Below, piece after piece: positions 1 to 12,040 of a stretch of DNA of 64,000 nt. Origin of the DNA: Pelomyxa schiedti. Lineage: Eukaryota; Evosea; Pelobiontida; Pelomyxidae. The position numbers and the translations under genes were made by a program. The DNA lies in contig JAHLWZ010000626.1 of assembly GCA_020536535.1 (NCBI GenBank), forward strand, positions 61,397 to 125,396, written 5' to 3'. Within the stretch, counting starts at the first letter, position 1; each line of letters begins with the position of its first letter. The notes below the pieces were generated by a model, which saw nothing but the letters and a program-made list of their open reading frames with translations, did no database searches and was not told where the DNA came from.

Positions 1-1
1 T

Positions 2-1150
2 CCGATACCCTTGTTTGGGATTAAGTGGTTCATGTGTCTCTACATAAATTCACTTCCATATAAAGTTGCCTTCCTCAACCTTAAGTAGTTTTATGTAACA
101 TCAAAAAAGTTTGTTCTGCGCATTGTAGACAGAGTTCTTTCTGACGGAGTTCTCACACTCTTCCGTGTGGCCTTATGTGTTATTAAGTTCCTGGAAGAAT
201 TCATTCTGTCATCGACTGATGCAGATCTATTGATAAGACAACTTACTATGGCTGAACAAAGCCCCCTTCAATCAGTAGACGTGGATGAGTTTTTCAGCGA
301 AGTGGACAGAATGACATTTGTCACTTACCATCTCGTCGAAAAATATCGAGTTCAGGATAGAGAGGCCATTACAACTGTATGCCAATATTTGTGCAATGTT
401 AAATAAGTAAACACCTATTTCTAGGAACTACGAGAATCTACTGGGAGCTCTGATGGGAAGGTTTGCATTTGTAGCACTCTCACATTACTTTTAGTTCACT
501 AACTTGTCCTAATTTCTTTCCAACTATCCTTGTTGCACCCCAAGGTTCGGCAACAAAAAAGGTACGCACTCTTTCTTCCCACAATTCATTTAACACAACC
601 TAACTCGCACAACAACAGTTTCGTTCTGGACCGGCGCCGGCGCCGAGCCCCGCATCCTCCCACAGAGGGCAGCCCCTTACAAGAAGGAGGCCCTCCCACC
701 ACCCACAGCGACAGCGACTACTCCCCAACAAATTCGGCAACGCCCGACCCCGGGCCGCCGTCGCCGTCGCCGTCGTCGCCCGTCGTCCCACAATTCGGCG
801 GCGTAAACAGCAACTACTACCTGGTCAACCCGCCGCTGCCGCCGTACAAGGCCACGGCCACGTTCTCGTCCATACGGCAGAAGGTCAACCAGATACGCAA
901 GACGTGCATGGCCCCTGGCTTCTTCTCGTCGCGCAAGCAGGCCAGCGTCGTGCAAATAGTGCAGAACCTAGTGGTGCCGTTCGACCAGGACCAGGAGCTG
1001 GCGCCGCACCTCCAGCTGCACCTTCAGAGCATAAACGACGGCACGCCATCAACCCCCCCGCACACTCCGGGGCACTTGAATCGGAAGCGCCACTCCCACT
1101 CGCCCTCACCATCCCCCGGCCCGCTGAGGAAGCCGAGGGATGATACATAA
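2..1150 (+). CDS. TBC-domain Rab GTPase-activating protein, C-terminal part (5' end outside window)
   Basis: The gene enters the window already open. Exons are about 2-64, 110-376, 425-456 and then about 544-1150; the first two introns are 45 and 48 nt. The translation starts with 'IKWFMCLYINSLPYK' and continues 'FVLRIVDRVLSDG..LFRVALCVIKF'. This is the C-terminal helical end of a TBC domain, which stimulates GTP hydrolysis by Rab proteins on membranes. The catalytic Arg and Gln fingers lie upstream and cannot be judged. After the domain comes a low-complexity Pro/Ser/His tail with a basic segment (FSSIRQKVNQIRKTC) and a stop at 1148-1150. Another intron may interrupt the region around 555-609, because a 'gtacgc...caacag' segment fits donor and acceptor. 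The family call is good; which Rab it acts on cannot be told. Confidence 0.72.
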
Positions 1151-2282
1151 ACCATGGAAGGAAGGGTGGAATGAGCGAGCGAGTGGGTGTGTGTGGTGAG
1201 TGTGTTGACTCGAGTCCTGTGGCTGGAAGCTGAAATTATGCCGCTACTAACAGAGGGCAACAGCAAAAAAAAAAAAAACAAAAGAAATGTGTCGATAACA
1301 TTAAGTTGTCTTGTAATAATAGTTCAGAATACAACTATCACACATGTCCCACCTGTTTGCATCGAAAAAAAAAAAAGAAAGAGAGGTTGTGTTAGGTGAA
1401 GTGAAAGCCCAATGTCAGCGAGGAACCTGCAAACGGAACAATGTGCAACTTTAGTTTCAGGTCTTTCCCTCTTTGATACATTGCAGACTAAACACCGGAA
1501 ACTGCGCAAAACATGGGTCAGGGTGTATGAAAAAAAAAGAAAACAAAAACGCACCCTTGTTGGTACTGTCCAGACTCCCTTGTCAGGGACTGAAGCGTCA
1601 TGGCCTTTAGAGGGTGACCTTGTGAGCAACTGGGAGGTACGGCGATTGTGAGGGGAACGTCCCGTATCTGTCTAATTACGCACAGCTCACACAAATCATA
1701 GCTTTTTTTTTTGAATCGAATGTTAGTACCACCCCCTCAGAAAAGTTTATGTAAAAGCTGAACGTATGGGAGTCAATATACCAGCAAAGAGGGCAATTGT
1801 GTGAAAACAGTGGTTGTGCTCCAAAGTGATAGGTGCCCATACAAAGGTTGCACATAAACCTATTTCGAGGGGAAAAAAAAAATCAGTTCAAGCCGTCAAT
1901 GGCACAAGTGTGAAATGTTGCGGGTCCAAAGGAAATTAAAAAAAAAAAAGCAAATGCAAAAGCAAACCCTTTGTCGTAGTCTTTGTGGATTACTTCCAGT
2001 TCAGGCTTTCCCATCTTCAAAAGTTTATGGCCCTTGTCGCACAACAAACCAAACCGCGGCATCTTCCCACTGGCCCTTTTTTTCTTTTTTTCGCTGCGAG
2101 ATCTCACGCTTCTTCGAAATGGCGAAAAAGCAAGAAGCATGGCGGTGCGATTTTAATTTGGAGAGACGAGGGCCAAAGGGCTATTTCCCCTGAGAGGCGG
2201 GGTGAATATTATATCCTTATGCTATTATGTGATCTGACAGATTCGCTTTGCAGAGGTGGGTGCGGTGATTTGACTCCCACAC
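1151..2282. other. Intergenic region between convergent genes
   Basis: About 1.1 kb separates the stop codons of the TBC gene (+) and the RING gene (-), unusually long for this window. It is rich in A and T homopolymer runs. Short open frames occur on both strands (for example 1412-1651 + and 1883-2140 -), but none shows a recognisable domain. I see no gene that I can support. It probably holds the two 3' UTRs and terminators. Confidence 0.5.
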
Positions 2283-5200
2283 TCACAGGGCAGTTACTTG
2301 AGACAAGGTGGATATTGGGGTGGAGCACAAGGGGCACAGCCTCTGGCTCGCGGTGCTGTTGATGAGGCCCACGGCGCAGCGCTCGCAGGTGGCCTGGTGC
2401 CCGCACGGCAGCAGCATAGCCGACACCAGCCGCTCCGAGCACACCACGCACGACCCGGGCAGCCTCAGCCCCGCCGCCATCTCCTTCTTCTGCTGCCGTT
2501 TCCTAAGCGGCCTCGGCTGCTGTTGCTGCTGCTGCTGCTGCCTCGACGCGGTTGATGAGGCCGAGGCCGATGCGGATGAGGATGAGGAGGTGATTGTTGA
2601 TGCTGATGTTGGTGATGGAGTTGGTGTTGATGTTGTTGGGGGTGCTGGGAATGATGAAAGGATTGATTGGGAGGGCTGGGGAGCTGGGCGCGGTTGCGGG
2701 ATGAGGGCAGGTGATGCGGACGCGATTGTGGTTATGGGTGTGGGTGTGGGTTGTTGTTGGACTGGAAACTTTGGCCAGTCTCCCTGGGTACTTTTGTTGT
2801 TGTGGTTAGTTTTTGGCTTGCTTTTGTGTGGCATACCCCATGGCCATAAGGTGGTCTTGGAATTTCCGTTGAGCTTCTTCTGGGGAAACACCCTCAAAAA
2901 GCTCACCTATCATGTGATGTAACAAAAATAAATAAAAACAGCATCAGGCGTACCACAGTTGCGGGCAGAGCATCTTATAACATTTCCATTGTGAGTGTGC
3001 TCCCCGAATGGAGACTTAAGTATGTAATGCTCCGCATGAAGTCGTGGTACCATACTGGGATAGAATCGTCTCAAATGCACAAACAACTTGTTGCGCGATG
3101 TGAAACTTGCACCACACTCTAAAGTTTTGCATAAGTATGGACGAAGCAACGAGAGGGCCTCTACCTGAACAGGTTGTTTTGTGCAATTTGCCTACGGTTA
3201 TATCAAGCTTGGGATATTTCGCGCCGTGCCTTGCTGCCTCTTCTCTGTGTCCTTTTTGCTTTGCTTCTTCAATTACTCGCACATATTCATACGTGCCAAC
3301 TTCCTGGAGAACAAAGAATTGTTGCTCTTCCACTGTGGGAGCTGCAATCTAATTTGAGGTTTGCTTAGAAATTGCTCACAGTTTGTAAAGAACGTACTGG
3401 AAGTTCTTCAATTCCTTCTGGGATTTGATATGGGTTTTCGTAGTGCTGGAGGGCCCACGAAACCAGACCAAGAATATGCTTTGTTACCACTTGGGGTGGT
3501 GTTTTTACTGGGAGCATCCCACTCATAGAACAAACCTAGGAAATATAAAACAGGGAACAATGGAGGGCATATGTAAACCTGTTCCAATCTTTTCACTTGT
3601 GAGACTCCCTTGAAGAAGTCAATGAGGTGCTGCTTATCAGTAGCTGGGAGAACTCCTAAAGTACGCATATATCTTGAATACTTCTCACGAGGTGTTTGAT
3701 GTGCAGAATGCACAGCAAGGAGAATCAAAAAGCGGCGGAATATATTCATGCAACAACTCTCGAGATGGCTTTTAGCTTGTAACGCAGTAGATTTTTTCTT
3801 CAACGGGTATCTGCACCCATTAAATGATACCACCATTTTCTTTAAATATTGACCTCTTCAAGCAACGCAAAAATAGCTCTCTGAATAAAGCATCTCGTAC
3901 ATGTGCCCAGGGAACCACTAGCAGTAACATTAGAATCAGATACAACAAATATAAGTTATACCAGCCAGAGAGAGGGAGCAAATGGCCTCTTCCAGTGAAG
4001 GAAACGATCCAGAATAGCGTGGCCTGAACAGTGAGAATTGCATCCACCTTGTGTAACCATCTGTAAACACTCCATCGCGGTTTTGAAAATTCAAGTGTGT
4101 TGCAATAAACATGGATGTGAAATCTAACAAGATTAGCAAGGGCAGATATGAATGCTTTACCGAGCATGGTGTATGCATCAAGAGCTTCATAAAGTTGCTC
4201 AGGATCAACTCCGCCCTTCTTGAAGAAACTCTTGGAAATTGAAAACAAGAGATGTGGCACAACACGAGACAGAAGATTTAGAGAAAACCTTCCCAGAGTT
4301 AGGAAAGGAAACATAACAACTTCGTACCTGTCTTCTGTAGCATAGGCTATGCGTGACATCGCTGCGCGAAACTGATTGAGGAAAGTAGTGGCCTGTGTTG
4401 CTTGCGGCTGAAAAGTCAACAGAGGTACCCAGTCACTTATATAAAATAGTTTCCCTTTGGAATTTCGGTACTTGAGTGTCCATAAGTTTTATAATTTGCT
4501 TCCTTCTGTCAAACCTGCATAATTCTAAAGTTGTCAATGTAGTCTCGGTTGATAAGAGAACCAAATCCACGACCAGCCAGAGGGCGTACTTGAAACTGGT
4601 ACAACGTGTTAGAAAGAAAATATTGATAGACTTGAATACCTCTGGGTCACCCTGCATTCCCATAGCATAGGCTTCAGCAGAGACATACACGCCAATAACA
4701 GGACGCATTTTTGGCAACTTCTGCAATGCTTCACTTTGTTTTTGAGGTTCTAGAATTGTGACTTGATCTGTACCAGATGGCCTTAGTGGAAATCTGGCCA
4801 AAAATAAGGAAAAGATAGTACTGTTATATTGCATGATTATTACTTGTGCATACACGGGAAAAAGGAATCCCTCAGTGGAATTCTCCAGTTGCTCAACCCA
4901 GGTCTGTAGCCATTGTGCCAACTGTTGTATAATGGCAAATGGTTCAGCAATAGTGTCATCAGCAAAGTGGCAGGCAGACGAACTAAAGGTCATTGTCTTC
5001 CAGTTCCAAAATTCCAATTCCTGTAACTAGTGAGCTGAAACACCAATTAATGTCGAAGGAAATACGTGAGAAATAGTTTCTTCCACAAGTTTGAGTAAGC
5101 TTGGACTTGATTCCACACACTCACGTATCTCAAACATAACTCTGAAGGAAAAAGTTTTAGGGCACTGGTAGCTCAATACTACTTTCGTACTGGAAAACAA

Positions 5201-6571
5201 TGGGTGGTACTTCTTCGGCAGTCACTGGTTTGGCAAGTACATCATGAATCAAAAGTCGGATACACTTGCACAGCTTCACCAATCCAACTTGGTCCGCTTC
5301 ACTGCTTAGTAGTCAACAAACACAAAGAAAGAACTCGTAACAAAGGTTTTTAAATAGGGAAACAACCTCACTTTTTGCGTTGACCTCAGGGAACTGGCAG
5401 ACATGTCATTCCTCACAGACAAACAACGTGGAGAACAGTGTATGGCAAGGCCAAAAAAGGTATTGTGTCTACCAGGGTGTTGACCGGTAAGATAGCACTG
5501 TTTGTTCATGCAAGCATTTAGGGCATCCAGTTCCTCTAAGAAAATTGTATTCACTACAGTCATTTGAACTCAAAACAAGGTACCTTTAGAGTGTGCTATG
5601 GGCACAGCATTTGGCACCACGGAGGCAACCAGTAAGGACTTTAAGAGGGCACGAGGTGCGGCAATAGGTTTTTCCGCCCATGGGATGCCACCATAAGGGA
5701 GCATAAGCTGCAATTCGCGAACCGGTGGAGCTTGTGAGGCAAGAGGGGCAAGGGTCGAAGCCGTGGTGGTCGAAGTTGTAGATATTGTGGGAGCAGGATC
5801 AATCACTGAAGAAGAAGAAGATGACGATGATGAAGAGGCAGTGCTGCTCACACGAGAAGACTGCATGGTCGAAACATTGACAGTTGTGGAAGGTGTGGAG
5901 GAGTTTGGTGACAAAAATGTGACTTCGTCCATTGTTGGGTCATCGTCGAGGACAATGACGCCAGAGGACAAGGAACTGGCGCTCATGCTGGGCCGCGACC
6001 CCATCATTGGGGTGCCGGTGCCCCCTGTGTGCGCGGGTTGCACCGCCGCGGGAGAATTATGGGAGGCGGGTTGGCGCTGCGACGAAGAGGCCGAAAGGTC
6101 CGGCGCGACCTGGGGGGAGGACTGAGGGACGCGGGAAGGCTGAGAATACGTGAAGGGGGCCAGAGGAGGCGGGGAAGAAGAAGACGAGTCCAGGTTGGGC
6201 CTCGCGTCCACCGCCCCTCCTCCCATAATCCCAGGCTGTGCCGGCGGCGGCACCCTGGACGCCGTCGGCTGCGGCAACGTCGACCTCCCATCAGACACCA
6301 GCGTCATAGTCCCACTGGGCGACGCCGACGCCTTTGACTTCACGGCAACTTGCTGAGGTTGTTGCTTTTGCTGCTGCTGCTTCTGAGGCCTTGGGTGGTA
6401 GACCGGGTAGGCGACCGAGTTCCTCTTGAGGACCTCGCGCCAGTTGTTGGACGCGGACGTGCCCTGGGCGGCGGTCGCGGCCGCCGACGCGGCGTTGCTG
6501 GCCACGGTGGTCGCGGCGCTGGCCGCCGCCGTCGCCACGGTCGAGAGCAGCCCCGACGCCGACCCCGCCAC
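2283..6571 (-). CDS. Large protein with SUMO-interaction-like motif, C2H2-like fingers and C-terminal RING-HC; probable E3 ligase
   Basis: This is a many-exon minus-strand gene. The first recognised exon (about 6571-5583) encodes an Ala/Ser/Gln/Pro-rich disordered region with a SUMO-interaction-like core 'GVIVLDDDP'. A 48 nt intron follows, then a long alpha-helical middle region of unknown family in roughly ten exons (segments such as FQVRPLAGRGFGSLINRDY and EKYSRYMRTLGVLPATDKQ). Near the end are 'CSECGASFTSRNKLFVHLR' and a second Cys/His cluster starting CSARNCGELF. The C-terminus is a C3HC4 RING-HC: CVVCSERLV, LPCGHQATCERC and CPLCS. Intron 2788-2833 (46 nt) joins the finger exon to the RING exon in frame. 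RING-HC proteins recruit E2 enzymes and transfer ubiquitin; combined with a SIM this could be a SUMO-targeted ligase, which is inference. No ATG was found for the first exon (the codon at 6571 is GTG), so a 5' exon is probably missing. The join near 5300-5370 is also unresolved. Confidence 0.6.
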
Positions 6572-7111
6572 GCGCGACGCAAACTGGCGGAACGTTTTCT
6601 TGGCTGTTGGGGCCTGGTGTGTTGTGGGTGGTGTTGATTTTGTTGTTCGATGGTTTTTTTTCTTTTTCCGTTCGTTGGGGTTTTTTTTTTCCTCTCATGT
6701 GGGTAATCACACCCCAAATGTAATCACAAAGGGTAGAGTCCTACGTTGTGATGAGCATTGAGCTGCTATCACACCAGCAGCGTTGCGCGGTTAGGCACGA
6801 GTAGCTTTGCATTTCATATTAGGGGTGTGTAATAGTGTTTGAAGTGGAGGACTTGGTCACGAATTAGCTCAAGTGGAATGGGCAGTTCTTGGGAACATGA
6901 TCGAAGCAGGAAGAAAACAAAGTATTCAAGAAATACACTGGTTTTTTTTATTTATCAATACAATCATACAAAGGAGGCAACTTGGATGAACCCCAAGTAA
7001 GAGGGTTGAAAGGACTGAGCCTTTTCCAGGGAGTCACTCTGACTACGAATGTGTTCAAGAGCAGCCAGAGCGGAAATAGGTTGATGAGCTAGTAGAATGT
7101 GTATTCCGGCT
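6572..7111. other. Intergenic region between two minus-strand genes
   Basis: This holds the 3' flank of the small zinc-ribbon gene and the promoter and possibly the missing first exon of the RING gene. A 10-base T run lies at 6681-6690. ATG codons occur on the minus strand, but none joins convincingly to the RING-gene frame. Nothing else is recognised. Confidence 0.4.
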
Positions 7112-7630
7112 TCATGACCTGCCAGAAAGAATTCCGACCTCAGATGGATTCGGATTTGTGATAGTACAGCTCTGAGAATCCCAAAGATTGTGGCACTTGG
7201 AGCAGACCCAGCCATGGCGCTGGTAGAAGACTCGCTTGCCGCAGTGAGAAAGATTATGGGAATCCGAGGCCTCCTTCTTGTCGCTGGCTTCTTCAACTTC
7301 AGGAAGTGCGGGAGAAGGAGCAGAAATTGAAGCGGCTTGTGGGACCGGCTCGGTTTTTCTCGGCTCCCAAGGGGCATAACACTTGGAACAAACCCATCCA
7401 TGGCGATTGTAGAAAACCTGTGAAAGCAAAGGTTAGAAATGCTACGAATATATGTTTCAAAAACAAAAAAAACAAAAAAACAGGACGGGATGTGATACCT
7501 TCTTGCCAATATGGGTGGTTCCGCAACATCCAATTTTCTTGGCCTTCGAGGGAGACTTGGACTTTACAGCCATGTAGGCGTTGGTGTTGTTTCCCTCAAT
7601 GATGTTGACAAGTCGTTGAATCATTTCCAT
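7112..7630 (-). CDS. Small protein with two tandem zinc-ribbon-like motifs
   Basis: Two exons, 7630-7499 and 7417-7112, are separated by an 81 nt phase-0 intron and encode about 146 residues. The start is ATG at 7628-7630 (MEMIQRLVN). The protein carries the same motif twice: 'KKVFYNRHGWVCSKCYAPW' and 'KRVFYQRHGWVCSKCHNLW'. Each copy has an upstream Cys/His pair (GCCGTTH and LSHCG), so each could bind a zinc ion through Cys/His plus CSKC. An acidic, Pro-rich spacer separates the copies. I do not recognise the family. Position suggests a promoter shared with the divergent helicase gene that starts 453 bp away. Function is unknown; nucleic-acid or protein binding through the zinc sites is a guess. 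Confidence 0.68.
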
Positions 7631-8083
7631 TTGTTTTTGTTTGAGTTTGCTTTTGTTTGTTGTCGCTCGAGTTGTTGCTTGCTGTTGTTTGTTTCTTGGG
7701 TTTTTATTTATTTGTGTTTTGTTACAGAAGATCGGCTTTGCTTAAAAAGCCCCTAACGCCATCTTCTATCTTCGATGGAAGCTTCTACTCTGGATGGAAG
7801 CTTCCATCGGTCGCTCGGGTTAGCCGAAGTCTATCTGAACAAGGAAATAAACACCTATGCAGATGTTTCGTCACTTCCGCATGTTCCAAGACTCGAGTAC
7901 AGCTGTACCGACACCTAGATCCCAGAATCCGATTCCAAGCCTTCTCTCTTCTACCCCCACGCTATCTTCTTTTCCTTCTCTCTCGGGACTAGTCAGACCC
8001 AGCCTTCTTCGTTCCTCTATCAGATCTCTTCAGGAAATTGTGATTGGTTGTGCAATTTCACAATACTGCGAAGTAAGGGAGTG
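7631..8083. promoter_or_regulatory. Divergent promoter region with repeated and palindromic GATGGAAGCTTC element
   Basis: The 453 bp between the minus-strand zinc-ribbon gene and the plus-strand helicase must hold both promoters. It contains the 12-mer GATGGAAGCTTC twice (7774-7785 and 7793-7804). The second copy extends to a perfect 16 bp palindrome, GATGGAAGCTTCCATC, at 7793-7808. It is a plausible binding site for a dimeric factor, but this is inferred from symmetry only. The rest is pyrimidine-rich and contains no gene I can support. Confidence 0.4.
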
Positions 8084-11000
8084 ATGCGGCGTATACCACA
8101 CAAGACTGTGCCGGTGCCAACCAGGCGTGACATCGATGCAGAATGTCAAGCAATGTTGAACGTGGTTAATCAGAACACTGCCGATCGGGCGGCCGTGCAC
8201 CAAGTTTGCCTTTTCTACTGCCCTCCCCCCCTTTTTTTTTTTTTGTTGTTTTTTTTTCCCCCCTCTCAGTTGTGCACAACGTGATTTCTTCTTCGTGGTG
8301 CCGTTGTTTGGAACAAAACAAATGCATCCGTGTAAATAATAGCGTGATAGGACGCTTTGACCAAAAAAGGACCACCAACAATCATCACCAAAAGGTCTGC
8401 AAATGACAAGAAGGTAAGGTTTTTTTCTTCCCCTCTGCCCTTTGCCAAACAAATTAGGTATACTTCGATAAGTGGTACAATGCCGTGAAAGTGGAACAAG
8501 ATGCTGAAAACAAGGAAGCCTTAGCAAGGACCACAACTTGGTCGGAGGCAAAACTGAGGCAGTAAGTGACGCAAGATGGAATGGCAGTGACCAATTCTTT
8601 TTTTCTCAAAGTGAAGGATTTACTTTATTTGATATGATTGCTGAGCGAGGTGGCACACTGTATTCATCTGACTTGATCAAATTTCGGCATACCCAGTTCC
8701 CTCGGCTCCCGTTTCACCGATTCCACCATGTATTCATCCTTTGTTTGTGCAAATAGCCATACCAGAGCCCAACCTAAATTTCCATTAAAAGGGTGACTCT
8801 ATTGTAGTCAGTCGGACTGCCCCCCATAAAGATTGCTTCTTTGAACTCAGTGTCCTTGACAGACACCCTGACTGCCTTATGTGCATGTGCATACATCCAC
8901 CCCCAACTTTGTTTGAAGGGCTCCTGGTATCTAGATATCTCCAATATGACTTGCTTATCGTTGAAGAGATTGGACATTGGAAGTGATAATGTGACGGTGG
9001 GAAGAACATTGAGTGCCTTGTCGAAGTTCACTTCCCAGCCCATTCCAAATTCTTTGCAGGATAGAGTTCTGCAAACAAGTGGTGTTGGTTTGCCTTCAGC
9101 CACAATTCAATCCCCAATAGCACCTTTCTTCCTGGGGTCACAAGTTCCCTTGTCTCAGCTTGCCTCAAGACCCCCTGTGCGTAACCTCCTTTTCTTCTAT
9201 TTCTAAAATCCATGAAGCCCGAAAAGCTGATGTGTCACTATTCAAAACCTCTACCTGCAGATTTTGATACATGGAAGATGAACCCCAGTCAAAGGAGTGC
9301 TTTACTTAAAGTGATAAACAGGTTACTACTTTTAGGAGGCCAATGTCCTTAGAATCCTTCAGATCTTTGAGTCTTATCAAAGGACCTCCTGGCACAGGAA
9401 AAACCCAGACCGCCATTCATCTTTTGAGGCTCTTGGTTCATTATTTCAAGAATGTGGGAATAACATTACTAGCAACAGCCTATACGAATGTATGCCCTAT
9501 GTTTTTTTTTTTTTCCTTGAGTGAATGTTTCCATAAGGTGGGTACAGATAACCTTCTTGAAGGACTGATCAATGCTCACAGTGTGTCAATAATGCAAATG
9601 ATACATTTCCCCTCACCTTTAAAAGTAAAAGCCTTGAGAATTGGCTCTCCATGTAAGGTCAGGGACCACCTGCGCTCAGCAACAGTTGAAGCTCAGCTTG
9701 AGCAGCACCCTATTATTCAAGTACTATTCTCCATTCCTATTGGTTTTCACAGTTGAAAAGAAATTAAGAAGTCAAGGGAAGCCGATCCCCAAAGATGTCG
9801 AACGCAATATCAATAAATCTGTTATATATGTGAGTCTCTTCCATTTTTTTATATTCTAAATCTAGTGTGTTAGAATGCCGAAGTGATTTGTGCTACTTGC
9901 ATTGGAGCTGGTTCCCAATTTTTGGATGATCTTTACTTTCCAGTTGTGGTTTTAGATGGTTTGTATCGGGGCATTTCTTCTTCACTTATACTAGGCAGAA
10001 AGCACACAGTCCACTGAAGTATCAGCACTATGCGCTCTATCAAAGGGATGCTCTCAATTAGTTTTACTGGGTGATGACAATCAACTGGGCCCTACAGTAT
10101 TAACTTCGAACCCTGAAGCAAGTTAGTCCTTCTTCCCCTAATATATATGACTTTAAATCAGATGCCCTTCTTAGTCGAAGTGCTTTCCAACGCTTTGTGG
10201 AAAGTGGCATAGAACCTTATCTGTTAAATACCCAGTATCGAATGCATCCTGGCATATCAGAGTGGCCATCCATTCATTTCTATGAAGGAAAGATGATAAA
10301 CGGAGTCTCTGAAGCAGACAGGCCACCAGCACGAGGTTGTCCCACTCTGTAACATTGCTTTTATTTAACTCAAGTTAAAGGTTTCCCTTGGCCAAATGCA
10401 GGAATACCTGTTGCATTTATACCCATGTTCACACCTGAGACTGACACTGGTGAGGGTAGCAAGTCAAACGCTGATGAAGCCATTTGTGTCTCTACCGTAT
10501 TTATCCACAGAAATTTTCTTCGTAGAATTTATTGTGCTTGAGATTGTGGCCAAGTTTGCAGATGCCCGTGTACCCTTACATGATATTGGATTAGTCACAC
10601 CATATTTGGGTCAAGTCCGTCTTATAGGCGATAGACTGAGTAAACTTGGTTTTGAGCACACCTCCATTACTGAGACTGACGAATACCTGGAACTTAATAA
10701 CACCATTACTGTTCACACAGTAGATGCGTTCCAAGGGAGAGAAAAGGTTTGGTGCAAATAAATGACCCTCTGTAACCTCGCTTTAGGAAATAATCATTTT
10801 CTCGGCTGTACGATCCAATCCAGAGAAGAACGTTGGATTTCTTCGTGATTGGAGAAGGATGAATGTGGCCCTGGTAATATCATACATTTAGTGGTGTACT
10901 TATTTGTACAAAGACCAGACCAAGATGTGGCCTTATTGTTGTTGGCAATCCCTTAACTTTAGACCAAGACCCAGTTATATTTCGCATTTCCTTTAAAATT

Positions 11001-11862
11001 TAACATGCATGTAGCATTGGCACAGTTGGCTTGAGTGGATACATGCAAAAAACCTTGTTTTTAATAATTGGGACTTCTTGCAGAAGACTTTAAGAATGCC
11101 ACCTCCATGTTCAACCTCAACCTCAACCTCCCACAGTAACACTCAACCAATTCAGTCTACACATTCTGTAAGACATAAAACGACCAAGCCACCATTTTCT
11201 CCACATAGTCCCGAGGATTTACATCCTCCCTTGATTAACTTGGACGTTTCTCCAACCCCGTCCACTGAACTCAGACCCATTGTGTGTGGTCCACGATCTC
11301 CCTCTCCAGTGCATACAAACGAAAACACTCCTCCGCCTCCCACTGACCAATATCCACTTTCATCTCTTCCAAGTGCGCTCCCAGAAGCAGTCAATTCAGA
11401 TGAACCCTGTTCCTTGTCATCTCTATCAAATGGATGCCCTCCCCCTTCAAAGGAACGCACCTCGCCTCCTTATGTTCCTGATTCTCCCTCCCCTCCAACT
11501 GACCTTACACCAATTACACTGACTCCGCCTTCTTCAAACACCTGCAGTGCGCCTATGCCTACCACCCACACCAGCTCAGCTAACATGCCGCCACCACACC
11601 TGCCCTTAGCATCACCATACCGGTACATATCCCACACACCACTACAGCAGCACTCGCTGCCCTCCTACCAACAGCTCCCATCACCCAACATCGAGCCTCA
11701 TCCATTCCGTTCCTTCATACCTTATGACACCCTCCGGCCTCCTGGAATTCCATCAGCACAGCCACCACTGCCAGTACCACTGCCACTGCCACTGCCACTC
11801 CCAGTGCCACTCCCAGTGCCACGACCACCGCCACTACTACCACTGCCACTGCCACTGCCACT

Positions 11863-11918
<56 letters not shown>

Positions 11919-12040
11919 CACCAAACCATCAACAACGGACCAGCCTTCCCATCAAGAGGTCAACACCTCCATCCAGCGCCATGCAACAGCAGACATCAAC
12001 CAAGAAGCACCGGAACCATCACCACCACCATCACTCCTGA
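8084..12040 (+). CDS. UPF1/NAM7-like superfamily 1B helicase with Pro/Gln/His-rich tail
   Basis: A gene of at least 14 exons starting at ATG 8084. Once introns are removed the SF1 motifs read in order: Q-motif-like '[15 protein letters not shown]', Walker A '[16 protein letters not shown]' (about 9370-9420), 'ATAYTN', motif II '[15 protein letters not shown]', motif III '[12 protein letters not shown]', '[16 protein letters not shown]', motif V '[14 protein letters not shown]', and motif VI '[19 protein letters not shown]'. This is the UPF1/IGHMBP2/SETX group, which translocates 5' to 3' on RNA or DNA; the DExx glutamate is restored only when intron 9959 to about 9998 is cut at its second AG. 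The N-terminus lacks an obvious UPF1 Cys/His domain. The last exon adds about 310 low-complexity residues: Pro/Leu repeats, about 19 Gln (11863-11917) and a His run just before the stop. ATPase and helicase activity is expected; the pathway (decay, replication, tRNA) cannot be told. Confidence 0.85.
11761..11918 (+). repeat. In-frame short tandem repeats coding Pro-Leu/Val and poly-Gln
   Basis: Within the last helicase exon, a run of CCACTGCCACTG-like hexamers (about 11761-11862) encodes Pro-Leu/Pro-Val repeats. It is followed by alternating CAA/CAG codons (about 11863-11918) encoding about 19 Gln. The mixed CAA/CAG pattern may stabilise the tract against slippage compared with pure CAG. The repeats stay in frame and no stop is introduced. 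Confidence 0.85.

Noticed and set aside
1412-2362. Several 70-125 codon frames between the TBC and RING genes
   Set aside because: They are broken by homopolymer runs, show no family resemblance and do not join into a consistent gene model.
9344-9357. A 14 nt intron before the helicase Walker A motif
   Set aside because: A 41 nt intron (GTTACT...CTTCAG) gives '[19 protein letters not shown]', which matches the family better.
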